DNA of 64,000 nucleotides from Apostichopus japonicus (taxonomy: Eukaryota > Echinodermata > Holothuroidea > Aspidochirotida > Stichopodidae), in NCBI RefSeq assembly GCF_037975245.1, contig NC_092579.1:15262178-15326177 (forward strand), given 5' to 3'. The translations under genes were made by a program, and so were the position numbers. The notes below the pieces were generated by a model that saw only the letters and a program-made list of their open reading frames with translations, did no database searches and was not told where the DNA came from. Positions 12,401 to 30,893 of the stretch are shown here, piece by piece; the first letter of the stretch is position 1; the number at the start of each line of letters is the position of its first letter.

Positions 12401-13917
12401 TTCATCATTTGCAAGTTTTTATATAATTTTCATCTGTTAAGTAGGAATTTGAATCATCAATTGCTAAGCACCCAAAAAATATAAATAAATACCTGCTTGT
12501 TCAAGATGGGTGATCTATACATACAGATATACACAATAGAAGTACTGTACAGACATACTCACACTCTCAACTTTTGTCCGTTGAGTTTCTTCTTGGAGCC
12601 ATTCATTTTCCTTGCGACTGTCAGGATATTAAGGTAAATAAAACTTACTGATGGAACGAATATAGATCAAAATTTTTGCTTTCCAAATACCAACCAAAGT
12701 GACTGATAATTCAATACAGATATATCAACAGAGCTATCACTGTATGGACAAGCATTTTCTTTGACTTTTAGAAATCTTTAAGCAAATGAAGACTTTTTGG
12801 CGAAGAAAACATTTGGGTATTCTTCAGAGCTTCATAGCATTCACGTTGAACATGGCACATACTTTCACCTAACTCAGCATCTTAGAGGAGGAAGCTAGCT
12901 ACATTCTTAATATCTTTGGACCGGAATTTTAAGTGGAGTTCCACTGAGCAGGAATGTGGGTGGGGGAAGGGGGAATAAGGACTGTAATGTTCCCCTGTGA
13001 GGACATGTTTAAAGTAAATTAAACTTTACTACAGTATATGTGCAAACAAAAAAACAAACAAAATAGTTGCAAACAAGTGCTTTATGGCTTAATTTCATTT
13101 AATAACTCAAGATGAAATTAATGAGAACGGAAAGGATACAGTTCTTCTACACGTCTCTTCACACCATTCAATTCTTCTGTCAGAGTTTCCAGTCTGCAAG
13201 AAACAAGAAAACAGCAAATGCAAATAAAATATGCATACAACAAAGAGCTATATGTTGAGTGGGTGCATGTGTGTGTCATCGAATGCAGCTGTAGGTGAAT
13301 GTGGGAACAGGTTGTTGAGTAAAAAAAAAACATGAAAGTGACTAAACAATTAATAGCTCACACAAGTGTTGAAAAGTTAGGAAGAATTTGGCTAATGATG
13401 TGATAAAAAAAATCCACAGAGCTCTGCAGACACCCCACATTTACATAATGTTATATTTCAGAACTTCCATACTGGACTGGTCAAAAAGAACAACCCTCCT
13501 CCTAGCTAAAGGGATCAAAAAATGTTACCTGTTATTGTAACATGTATCATATGTAGATTATTTTTACCAGCATGTGGTTCTGCTACAAGCTCCCCCCCCC
13601 CCTCCTTCAAATTAAAGGACTTGCTTAATTTCATCTTCCATGATATTTTGCAGATATGTTGAAAGCATAGAATTCATTGCAAATTTAAATAACTTTTCAA
13701 GTCGCTCAGCTCAACTTGGGAAAAATAAATTGAGATAATAATGCTGAGGTTGATGATATTTAATTGCAACTGCAAATTAAAGAATAATAAAATTAAGTCA
13801 TGACTATAAAGCAAATTACTCTTTCTTCAATAAAATTTCCTTCTCGGTTGGTTCTGCTGGGTCTGAGTCATCACCCTTCTTCTTTCCCTTCTTCTTTTTC
13901 TTGGCTTTTGGTGGCAT
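9402..13917 (-). CDS. ccdc166: Coiled-coil domain-containing protein 166 (CCDC166), seven coding exons
   Basis: Coding exons in transcript order: 13917-13820, 13193-13140, 12617-12563, 11730-11586, 10888-10809, 10452-10276, 9662-9402. All introns have GT/AG ends and every phase agrees, giving 870 nt and 289 aa. The start ATG at 13917 opens a lysine-rich N-terminus (MPPKAKKKKKGKKKG). The rest is almost entirely charged alpha-helical coiled coil, ending in stop TAG at 9404-9402. I match it to vertebrate CCDC166 (DUF4515 family) from memory. Blocks ENEWLQEET, EYMSYMSKKAHKRQ, ELQEFKVLREQQIATIEQLE, FLTEKREFQRD and IKLENRRLRKELLQLI line up in order with that protein. The human protein is longer because of a serine-rich C-terminal tail that is absent here. 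The relative BBOF1 shares DUF4515 and acts at basal bodies, so a ciliary role is plausible but not shown. The gene is divergent from LSM11. Confidence 0.85.
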
Positions 13918-14727
13918 GATGCTCCCAACTTGAGCAACTGCTTCCTCTTTGAAAAGGGTTGAAAGATATCCTAGGCTAAGTTAAGTAGGTATAGCCTATC
14001 TTGCAATTCATCCACAGTTAGGCTACTAAACTAAAAGTTTGGCCGTTTCTGTGCCTGTGAAAAGAATTGCAGAGAAGATACACTTTGGCATTGTAAAGTA
14101 GCTAACACACCAATAAATTACAAGCCAATGCAAGCAATACGCCAATTACTTAGCCTAGCTACGCACGAATTGCATTCAATAACAATACGATTTTGAAATT
14201 CATCCACAGTTAGGCTACTATTAAGTACTATTACTAAACTAAAAGTTGCTATTACTGCCCTCAGTTGTCATATTTAAACATATCGAAAGATGACTTGCTG
14301 GTTTCCCTCTTGACTAATTACCATGAAATCAATTACCGTACTGAAATTAATTACCTTTTCTTGAGAATTATATGACTAGGAATAAGACAGACGTAACACT
14401 AGTAAGAGCTGAAATCGTGAAAACATTGGCTAGGCTGGCATGGATTGATTGACTCGGCGTCTGCTGTTACTAGGTTGCAGCACAGAACTATATCACATTT
14501 CTGTGGGTGTTTGCCTAGAGTAGATCAAGTTGCCAGATTTTTTGTAATAACTATTACATCGGTTCAACGTTGTTAAAAAAAAGCATCAATGAAAAGGAGA
14601 CAAAATAAAAATATATTTCGAGGGTTTCAGTGATATGGCAAAGTCATAACTGTTTATTTCTGAAATAGTGTGAAAAAATGTTAGCCTTGGTCTACCGTTA
14701 CGTAGGCTACTTGGCCCCATATTAAAA
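13918..14727. promoter_or_regulatory. Bidirectional CCDC166/LSM11 promoter region
   Basis: The two start codons (13917 minus, 14728 plus) lie head to head, 810 bp apart, so both promoters and 5' UTRs must fit here unless there are upstream non-coding exons. No TATA box stands out. A 23-bp direct repeat (ATTCATCCACAGTTAGGCT and the next bases) occurs at 14006 and 14198. TAGGC/GCCTA-type motifs are frequent. Confidence 0.6.
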
Positions 14728-21926
<7,199 letters not shown>

Positions 21927-22960
21927 CACCTGTGTAGAGAAGCTGTGATGGTGCATTGTTGGATTCAGGGACACGTCAGAAAACGAGGATGTGAGAGAAC
22001 GGCGGAAGGTTCACTCGAAGGAGAAACACCAAAATGAGAGAGAGAGAGAGATGTGAAGGCTACCAATACATATCGGTGACTGGTGTTCACTTTGGTAGGC
22101 TAAATGTGACATTGACACAGTGGAGATATGACAATAGCATTTACAGGGTGCTAGGCCTATAGAAACATTGACACAGTGGAGATGTGATGTGTTCCTTTGA
22201 CAGCGGACGCCGAGTATTAACTCTGTTTACTTATTAAGTTGTCTTCAACACCAGTCTTTAGCGTCTCCAACATCAGGGATTCCAAGTTGGTGAAAGGTAT
22301 CATGTTGTTTTGTTGTAGTGATAGGTGTAATGTAGAGTGTGCAACCATTGGGATGCATTGTTTTTTTTTTTTTGCTGTGCACTTACTATTGTATAACCAA
22401 TAAGGTGTCCTGTTCATGTATGACCTCTTTAGCAATTTGAAGGCTAAAATCATCAGAATGCTGTTCAAAACATTATCAACTACAATTTCATCAAACAGTT
22501 GACTTTTAGTTCTGTTACTTCGGTGAAAACTGCACTATACTTTCGACAAGATTTTAAATTTTAATCAATTAAAAAATTAAGTTGTGAAATACTAAACTGT
22601 TTTTCATCAGGGGAAATAGCCTCCTACCATGATTAATAAGTATGTTAAATCAGAACGAATGAAAGTTATTGCAATGAAGTACCTCTTGTCTAAGAGTGTC
22701 ATTCCATCACAAGAAATGGTTAAGTATTCTTCAGTATCCAACACAGTAGTACATGGGTGCTTCTTATTAAAAAAAAAATTGTTTGTTAAAATTTAAGCTT
22801 TCAAGCTAGTGGTTGGATAGTAATTGAAGTTAGTCACTTTTTTTACCGCGATGGTTTTTTCAAGAATCAGTTTCTTTGAATTTTTAAATATAACGTCTTA
22901 TTTTTACTATTTATCTGTGAAATCTTACCTGAGTTTTTCAACAAATAAAAATTTTCCAAT
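21927..22960 (+). other. Probable LSM11 3' UTR
   Basis: Sequence downstream of the LSM11 stop, with no coding features. It contains a short (GA)n at about 22038. The candidate poly(A) signal AATAAA lies at 22944-22949. The true cleavage site cannot be read from sequence alone. Confidence 0.4.
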
Positions 22961-23149
22961 CCGAAAATGTTTTTATTTCATTAAATACTTTTCATGAAAC
23001 TTGCTTCCACCAGAAGACTTTAAACAGAATGCAAAAATGCATTGAAGTTTCGACTACTTCAATAGACTTCTGCTTATTTACCAGAAACAGCTATAAATAT
23101 ATAAATGTCCTGATTTCTACCATGTGATACGCTATCATGTTGAAATGGT

Positions 23150-23580
23150 TTCCAGAGTTTGACTGCTGGTGACCCAGATGACCTTTGACCTCTTCCAAAA
23201 GCAATTGAGTTTTTCAATATAACGCATCCGCATGCCACTTACAAACAATCTCCATGCTTCCTTACCTGAGATATAATGTTTACAAGGTTTTCAGTGTTTG
23301 ATATCTGGTGACCTCAGATTACCTTTAACCTCCACGTTAAACAATAAACTTTTTCTCTATATGATCAACGCACATGCCAAGTATAACAAGATTACCACAA
23401 TTTGACCCCAGGTAATGCCAAATGACCTTTGATCTCCACCAAAAATAATAAGGGGCTTGAACTAAACGTGTTACAATTACGTACTTAATATGAGATTAGT
23501 TCAAGCTTTCCTTCATGAGATATCGTGTTTACATGTTTTCACAATTTGACCTCTGGTGACCCCAAATGACATTATGAATA
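23150..23580. repeat. Degenerate interspersed repeat containing DR1-like motifs
   Basis: Units of roughly 100-150 bp repeat the theme 'GTTTACA-GTTTTCA-TTTGACCTCTGGTGACCC..AATGACCTTTGACCTCCACC'. Recognisable copies are centred near 23170, 23310, 23410 and 23550. The copy at 23179-23191 is TGACCTTTGACCT. Confidence 0.6.
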
Positions 23581-23585
23581 ACAAA

Positions 23586-23760
23586 TGTTTGAAATCGCGT
23601 ATCACTGGCAAGCAGAGCCGTATATACGGCTCTGCTGGCAAGATGCGTCGAGCGCCCTCTATCGCCCTCTTCTTTCGCTCAGTTTGCAACTTCAGAAGAA
23701 CAATAGAAAACCGAAAAACTTTTTTGAAGAACAAAGCAGTCTCAAACCTGTTTTTGAGAG
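23586..23760. repeat. Dispersed repeat, copy 1 of 2 (plus orientation)
   Basis: TTTGAAATC..., GGCAAGATGCGTCGAGCGCC, CAGTTTGCAACTTCAGA and GAACAATAGAAA recur in inverted orientation at 37268-37415. The two copies are about 13.5 kb apart and roughly 80-90 per cent alike by eye. Family unknown. Confidence 0.75.
23613..23634. mobile_element. 22-bp palindromic insertion with 8-bp target duplication (hAT-like minimal element)
   Basis: A 22-bp perfect palindrome, CAGAGCCGTAT joined to its exact reverse complement, is flanked on both sides by CTGGCAAG (23605-23612 and 23635-23642). The paralogous copy at 37268-37415 has a single CTGGCAAG and no insert. An 8-bp duplication and a CAG.G...C.CTG end pattern fit the hAT superfamily; the element is just two termini fused. 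Confidence 0.6.
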
Positions 23761-23859
23761 CCAATCAGAATCGAGGAAATAATTTCAGCGTCAGCTCAGT
23801 TTGGGAAAAAAATATTCGCGTATAATATTCGGGTAATGCTATATTGGTCATTAAAACAA

Positions 23860-24560
23860 CTTTTGTGACGAGATTCGGGGCGAACTCAATACATTATCTT
23901 GACCAACATATTTAATGACGTTAGGCTTATGTTATGAGACCATTTGAATTGTTTCGTTGTAAATGTAATGATTTCAAATGGATATGCATCTAGCATGTCA
24001 TTGTTAGTTTATCTTCGATCAGACGTACACGGTCGTGGTCAAAGGTTAAGCTAAGGAGCGCGAATTATGATCTGTAAAGGTTGCACGACCAGTGCAGTTC
24101 GCTTCCTGGCAGCCGTTGGCTAAAAATTCATACGTAATTGTAATTTGAAGCCTATTCTGTATGGGGCGTAACTGCCAAAGAATGTGAATGGCAGATAAAT
24201 TCACCAGCTCGAAGGTTGTTCATTAGTTTTGTGGAGCAAGATAGTACTTCGCATTGTTTGAGTCAGCGAGCGTGAGAAATTAGGCTAGCCTATCATATAA
24301 TAGTTTAGCTTAGGCCTAACGATAGGCTAGCTCACGTAGGCTCTAGCGTCTATAGTAAGTTGGAATGCTAACCTAGGCCTAATATGATATTCACTAGACA
24401 ATTTACGTAAGTAAAGTAAGTCACTTTATATCTTCCGACAAAATACTAGACCTAGCTGGTTGGGCCTAATTACTTTCTGGTTAAGGCTACAGTTAGGCTA
24501 GGCCTAACCAATTAGGCCCTAGGCCTAATTGTCTTTAAATTCCTACCAGAGTAGCCTACC
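23860..24560. promoter_or_regulatory. CpG-richer segment with TAGGCCTA cluster; possible promoter
   Basis: CpG dinucleotides are commoner between 23870 and 24260 than in the flanks. From 24280 to 24560 there are many TAGGCTA/TAGGCCTA motifs, as also seen around LSM11 exon 1 and upstream of DAGLB. No first exon could be identified on either strand, so any gene it served is unknown. Confidence 0.3.
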
Positions 24561-26362
24561 ATAGAGGCTATGCCATCTAGCACTTAACAACAGAAACACA
24601 TCCTCAAGAAACTAACTCGCAGCCGGACAAATTAGCTTAGGATGAAAACTCTCTCTTTGCTTTTTTTCCCCCCATCATGACAGGCAAGGCCGACTCCTGT
24701 TAGATATTTAATTATTTTTAGGGGTTGAAACCAACGTTTTTCAGGGGAGGATTGAAAGACGGCTTGGCTATGGAAAGAATTAATATAGGTAGTGAAGCTA
24801 CTATACGTATGTAGTAAATGTATCTTGTGATTAAGGAGAGTTTGGTAAAAGAAAGGAACATATTTCAAAGAGATACTTGTAGTAATTGAAGAAACTGGTA
24901 AATGGAAAACAACGATTTTAGGGGAGGAACCAAGGAAGGCATACCTATCTATAGGCTAAATTTTCTATGTAATTTCATTCCCACAATGAATGCCATAGAA
25001 GCAAACAACCCATTACCACTATGAATTCCACGCATGTAAATTACCCCATGTTCGCATGCAATCCTACGCAGACAATCCGGCCTGTTCACAAACACTTTTT
25101 ATCTTCCAATCACTGAACAATTACGGTTGTAACTTACACAAGTAAGGTACCTGGTCACATTTTCTATTTATTATTATTAAACCGAATTCAAACTTTGCTA
25201 AGTCGACCTCTCATTGTTGAGTAATTGTCTTTAATTTGGTTTTTAATTTGAAATCATTGAAAGTTGTGAGGAACACAACTCATGGTAAACACACATTAAG
25301 AGTATTGAGAGATAAGTACAATATATAGCATCTCTGTCCTTGTTGATATAGAATATTATTACACAGACCTGCTTTAAGTCCTAGAAGCCTATGAAGGTTT
25401 CATGAATATACCAATATGTTGTTGGTACTTGTGTAAGGCTGAAAAGCCAGTTTTCATCTTCGCTAAGTGTACATGATGTTGTAGCTTAAGTGTCGGTCCT
25501 TATTTCACTTGGTCAAGTTTCTTGTTTCAAGAATGTTTATTTCAGAAATTTTTCAATTTTCCAGTTATTCATGAATGTGCTTGCTAAGTTTGTTTAAACT
25601 ACTGTAGTACATGCTCTCAAAATTGTTTGGCTGATGAAATTTTCTCCAAAATATATTGAACTTATTCCTTACTATTGGCTTGACCATTATAGCCAACAAT
25701 GTACATCAAAGGAAGTTTTGGCATTTTATGAAGTATTCCATAGGTTTGATAGCAATGTCTAGTAAGGTTCATTAATGAGTCATATTGCAAGTATTAAAAA
25801 TAAACAGGCACTTAGTAACAAAAAGAGGTTCAGTTTATTCATGTTTGTAAACATTCATCGGAAAGGTATCTGCATACGCAAACTGGAAGATGATCTTATG
25901 TAAAACTACTAAAAAAAAACTACTAAAATTTATTTCACACCAGAGGTATATATATATACATATTGCTTTTATATTACAGCATTGCATTGCATTGCATTGG
26001 CAACAGCATTGCATTGGCCACACAGATTCACAAGAAGACTCCATGAACTGTGACTGTAACATCCTGCTGGAGGTCTGAGACATTGAAGATTCTGTAATGC
26101 TTCTGTTTGGGTATGCAGTTTACTATACAGTGTAGTAAAACAGAATTATTTAAGCTCTGGTATTCGTTTCCTTTATTTCTGCCATAAAACCACAATGATA
26201 TACATAGTTTATACATAGTTACATCAATGAGGCAGCAGTCAGGGTTGTTTAGGAAGTCAGGGGGAGGGAGGAAGGGAGGGAGTTTATAAAAATGAGTCTA
26301 GTTGCAATGTCTATCTGCTTTCCATGATATGAAGTCTTCTTATCTTTTACAATACTGTCTCA
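24561..26362. other. Gene-free sequence
   Basis: I see nothing in it beyond a GCATT pentamer run at 25979-26017 and scattered simple sequence. No exon can be supported. Confidence 0.5.
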
Positions 26363-26363
26363 G

Positions 26364-26399
26364 GTGAAAGAAGAAGATGAAGAAAATGGAAGGAAAAGT
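26364..26399 (+). other. Possible short exon (12 codons)
   Basis: The acceptor CTGTCTCAG is followed by 36 nt reading VKEEDEENGRKS and a GTGAGT donor. In SRP68 a short acidic/basic segment of this kind precedes the tetratricopeptide-like C-terminal half, and SRP68 exons lie 3 kb downstream on the same strand. The link is suggestive only. Confidence 0.2.
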
Positions 26400-26642
26400 G
26401 TGAGTCTTGGATGTCTGTAATGAAGCTGGATCAGGTTTAGAACAAGGGGTTGAAATATCATAATCTTCACCAAATACGAGAAGATCCTTCAAGCCTGTCC
26501 TCTACAGAGAGATCTGGAAGTGTTATCTGGAGGTGATTTAACAGAAATTGGAGAAAAAGTAAGATTCAAGGGAAACATCAGTGTGAGCCAGTATCATAAA
26601 CATCAGTCTTGTCCTCTCAACAGTAAATTGTTGTCAAGATCA

Positions 26643-26930
26643 GTGCTAAATGTAGGAAACACGGTGCCTTAGCCTGTTGGAACCAGTCTGTAATTGGTGT
26701 GGTGTGTTTTTGTGCTAAACCTACGAGACACGGTGCCTTAGAATGTTGGAACCAGTCGGTATTCGGTGTGGTCTGTTTTTGTGCTAAATGTAGGAGACAT
26801 GGTGCCTTAGCCTGTTGGAACCAGAAGGTATTTGGTGTGGTCTGTTTTTGTGCTAAATGTCCGAGATATGGTGCCTTAGCTTGTTGGAACCAGTCGGTAT
26901 TCGGTGTGGTCTGTTTTTGTGATCTCCCCA
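26643..26930. repeat. 69-bp minisatellite, four copies
   Basis: GTGCTAAA begins units at 26643, 26712, 26781 and 26850; the fifth copy is cut at 26919. The unit is 69 bp, so 23 codons, and stays open on both strands. The repeated peptides (GALACWNQ on plus; QKQTTPNTDWFQ on minus) look like a by-product of the period. It abuts the LINE at 26935. Confidence 0.9.
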
Positions 26931-26934
26931 GATC

Positions 26935-29130
26935 CAACTCTAAAAACCCAAATTAACCAATAAATAGACAAATATCGGCGGTCGACCAAAACCGAGTCCA
27001 AAACAAATGCGATTCAATCATTAATTACAAAAACCCAAAACACTTTTGGAAAAATTTAAAAAATATCATAAACCCATTACAATGCCAAACATAGGTAATA
27101 CAGACCAATGTCTTTGAGATAAAGTAGGTAACCTGATCACAAAAACTCAAGACCAAATAAAGCTTATTGAATCGTACTTTAAAACTATATTCAATATCTT
27201 AGATGGCCCCCCATACGATATCAGCTTTAAACATGAAATAGACCGTACAATAATCAGTAATGCAACCAGCTTTATCCCTGACTTCTAAGGATGTCTCAAC
27301 AAAAACATCCCTCTACTCAAAGAAACAGATATAAATGATTGGTATAGTGCCACTAAATATGCAAAAATGCCTCCTCCCCTTGTCTTGACAACGTAAATGA
27401 CCTAATGCTAAAAGATTCCCCTCATTCGGCCTCCGATATTCATTAACTCTCATATTTTGCCATTATTTAACAAACTCCTTAGACTGGGTTATTTCCCAAC
27501 CCTGTGGAAATCCGCCAAAATGATTTTAATACTGAAACTAAGTAAAGAAACACCAAACTTCAAACTATCGACCAATTAGTCTCCTACCAGCCCTACGTAA
27601 GATTTTCGAAAGAATTATAGATAGCCGCACCAGAACCCACCTAGAGCAAAATAATCACTTTGCCCGTATCAATCAGGCTAATTCCACGCACGCAAATCTA
27701 CAATAAACCAAACTTTTCGCCTTTCCGAAGAAATTTGCATCGGCTTCATAAAAAAACATGATACCACTGCCCTCTTCCTTGATGCCGAAAAGCTTGGCGT
27801 TCGACAAAACTTGGCACAACGCCATAAGAATTTTACTACTTAACTTTAATCTCCCCTCCAACTACACCAGACTTCTTTCCTCTTTCCTTAGTGAGCACAA
27901 CACAAACATATGCTACAAAAACCAACATTCAAAACCTTTTCCACTTCGTGCAGGTACTCCACAGGGCGCTGTTCTCAGCCCCCTCCCCTACACCGTATTT
28001 GTTAATGATTTGAACATCCCCCCTCTATCTAAATGCAACTATAGTCAGTACACTGACAACATAGCCATTTGGAGCACCAGTAAAGATATCAAAATGACTA
28101 AATACTAAAAAAGCAATTACCCATCTGGAAAATTGGTGCTCGATGTGGAGAACAAAAATATATCCCTCAAAATCTAACCTAGCCAATTTCTCCATGATAA
28201 ACTCAAAATACCATAACCATATTTCCAAAATTAATCTTTTCAACACCTCAATCACTGCTACTCCTGATGCAACCTTCCTTGGTACCACTTTCGATAGCAA
28301 ATCATCGTTTAATCTACATTGAAACAGAACTGCAGGACGCTGCTGGTTCCAACTTAAATCCATTCAAATCCTCTCACATAAATATAACTTCCCTCCGAAA
28401 ACAATTATCCAAATCTATAAATCCAAAGTAAAACCGATTCTCAGTTACGGGAGCATCTCCCTGCTTACCATCTCTAATCCCAATAAACAAATTTTAAACA
28501 TAATCCACACCACAGCTTATCGACTCGCACTCAAAATCCCTACCTATATTGCTACTTTGTACGTTCTCCGTGCAGGAAACACAAAATCTACTTTCACCCG
28601 ACTTGAAGAATTCAACACCAAGTTATACAAAAACAACCTCGAGTCTCAAAGTCTCATTCCATTAAAAAAATCCTTTCCTAAATGGGTCTAGGCCCCGACT
28701 CCCAAGTATCCTTATACAGAAAAAAACAAACAACTCCAACATTGATTAAAACATAAAGTAGCAACCACTCCCTTACCAAACAATAGAAACCACAACCACT
28801 CCCTACCCAAACAATAGAAACCACTCCGTCTCCACAATCCTCAGTACTTAAAAAATTCCTCTCCTTTAGAAATCCCTCCCTAATTGGCTCTTCGACTCCG
28901 ACCTCAGGTATGATTATGGCTATCCTGTCCAATGTAAATATATAAGACCTCATTTACCAGCAATTCCCTGACTGAACATAGACAACTTTTCCAAGAAAAA
29001 AAAAAAAATGTCTATTCTATAAAAACAAACTTATTATCCCCCGTAGGACCTCTCGCCAGGTCGACCAGGGGTTAAACTCCTTTTGATTCGATATCAACAA
29101 CAACAAAATCAAAGCTTTTACTCGAATTAA
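26935..29130 (+). mobile_element. Degenerate Jockey-like non-LTR retrotransposon, copy A
   Basis: In plus-strand frames with several frameshifts and stops one can read the endonuclease-to-RT linker, then RT motif A (FLDAEK next to AFDKTWHNAI, about 27775-27825, split by a frameshift). Next are RAGTPQGAVLSP (about 27948-27985) and a motif C region (about 28045-28075) in which the usual F/YADD is altered to YTDN. The conserved 3' tail with TFLGTTFD and ILSYGS runs to about 28690. An A-rich non-coding tail extends to roughly 29130. The altered motif C and the broken frames show that it is inactive. Related sequence recurs at 36590-37130. Confidence 0.75.
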
Positions 29131-29338
29131 AAAAAAATGTAACCAATTTCATTTCATTTATTTATTTTTGTTCTATCTTAACATAAGTATGACATATCAC
29201 ATAGAATGAGATAAGAAACAAAACTTGTGAAAGGAAGTGTACTAAAAAACCCTATAGGGCTTGTCAGGTAGTGACAGTCCCTAAAAAACTTAATGTGGAA
29301 GACATCATGATTAGATTTTGGTTTCATTTAATCAATAG
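29131..29338. other. AT-rich sequence, possible SINE or LINE tail
   Basis: Simple ATTT repeats followed by sequence resembling LINE/SINE tails. No coding content. Confidence 0.3.
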
Positions 29339-30893
29339 GTGGAGGTAAAGGGATTGGACACTCTTGCGCAAGATATCAACGGCTTGAAGTACGCTGCTCA
29401 GGCGGCATCCATTCTAGGTATGTACTTATAATAATATAATAATAATCATAATAATAATAATAATCAATTTACTGTGTTTGGAAAGAAACTTTTGCTGCTT
29501 TGGATGAAGATTAAGGATTCTTGTTTTTCAAAAGGCAAATTGCAAGATGGACTATTTATGAAAGGATGAATTCCAAAAAATTAAGGATAGAAATTGGGTG
29601 GGGGGAGGGGCGAATCAGGCAGAGACCATTCATGCTACTACCCTGTTAATTTTGTGTAGGACCCTGGTTAATTTAAAAGGAAGAAATCCCTTTAGTACCC
29701 TTGAGTTTCTGAAAGGTTTCTTTGGGATAATGGTGGAGAGACATATTGATGTTCTCTTTTGGGTCTGATTGTCAGGAAACTGCAGATTATACTGCCGAGT
29801 CCATTTGGAACCTGGGAATTGAACCCTGCTACTGGAACAAATGTATTCCATCAGAGCATAGACAATGATTCAGAGAAATATGGCCTTTATATTAATAATC
29901 TGTTGTTTTCTTTCCCAAATTTTTCTCTTTGGTTAAACAATGAGTGAAAAGATTCATTTGGTTGAAAACAGCACCGCCCTTTTTCACCCCCTTTTTTTTT
30001 GGAGGGGGGGAAGACCTATTAGCCCTTAGGGTCTGAAAATACTACAATAGGATTATTGTGGTGGAAAGGACAAGCAACAGTTATTTTTGCTTGTAGCTGA
30101 ATGTATGATGTCCAGGGATCACAAGGAAGTATCAAAAGCCCGATCAAAAATGCTGTTTTTTTGTACTATTGAAATTTGTCAGAATAAAGAAATTGAAAGC
30201 CAAAATATAAAGAGTTTATCTGGCCTTGTAGTCTGCGATTGAACCAGTCTCTGTCTTCTACAATTAATAGAAACTGGGTATCCATTTCTGTTTGTGACAG
30301 CAACAACAAAATATGACTGCAAATTAACAAGTTGTAAACTTTCTCTATTCAGGGATTCGAATCTTAAATTCCACTCGAATATACCCCCCCTACTTATGAA
30401 CTGTCACGTAGCTCAAGGTGACAAACTTACGACAATGATGAGAAAAGTTCTTAATTCAATGACGTTTCTCACAGTTAATTGAATTGACTTCTCCCACCCT
30501 CCGGATTTTCCTCACCCATAGAAAATACCCTCCACCCAAGAATACTTTAAAAAAAAAAAAAAGGCCATGGCTTACCAAGAACCTCTCTGCGTTCATTTTT
30601 CAGATTCCAATGAACCTTCCATCAGCAAAGGAATGGCGCAACTTGGTCTGAAGGACAATCGACCGCTGGCTTGACCAGTACAACCCAACCAGCCGGACCT
30701 GGCCACCAAGCTCAACTTCACCGCATTCCCACCGAACTTTAAGCCGTCACTGTGCAAACTGCTCTTCTTTGACATAGCTCTGAACCATATAGAGTTACCC
30801 TCCTTGGACGAGAAACTGGAACAGAATAAATCGGCCACGTAGGGGGGTCTGGGTGGGTTCCTGCATGGATGGTGGAGCGGGGGTGAAGAGTAA
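29339..30893 (+). pseudogene. srp68: SRP68 C-terminal remnant, two exons with disruptions
   Basis: Exon-like 29339-29417 (79 nt, acceptor AATCAATAG, donor GTATGT) reads VEVKGLDTLAQDINGLK through AASIL. It joins in phase to 30604-30893 (acceptor TTTTTCAG), which starts DSNEPSISKG. These match the C-terminus of SRP68, the signal recognition particle subunit that binds SRP72 and 7SL RNA. Hallmarks are LKDNRPL, FTAFPPNFKPSLCKLLFFD, IALNH and LDEKLEQ. Disruptions: after LKDNRPL the frame hits TGA at 30672-30674, while about nine expected residues are readable in the +1 frame, implying two nearby indels. An in-frame TAG at 30840-30842 is followed by 16 more codons reading GGLGGFLHGWW to TAA (30891), which resembles the normal C-terminal tail. 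I found no clear upstream SRP68 exons. It is probably a partial duplicate or dead gene; assembly error is less likely because the intact genes are clean. Confidence 0.7.
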
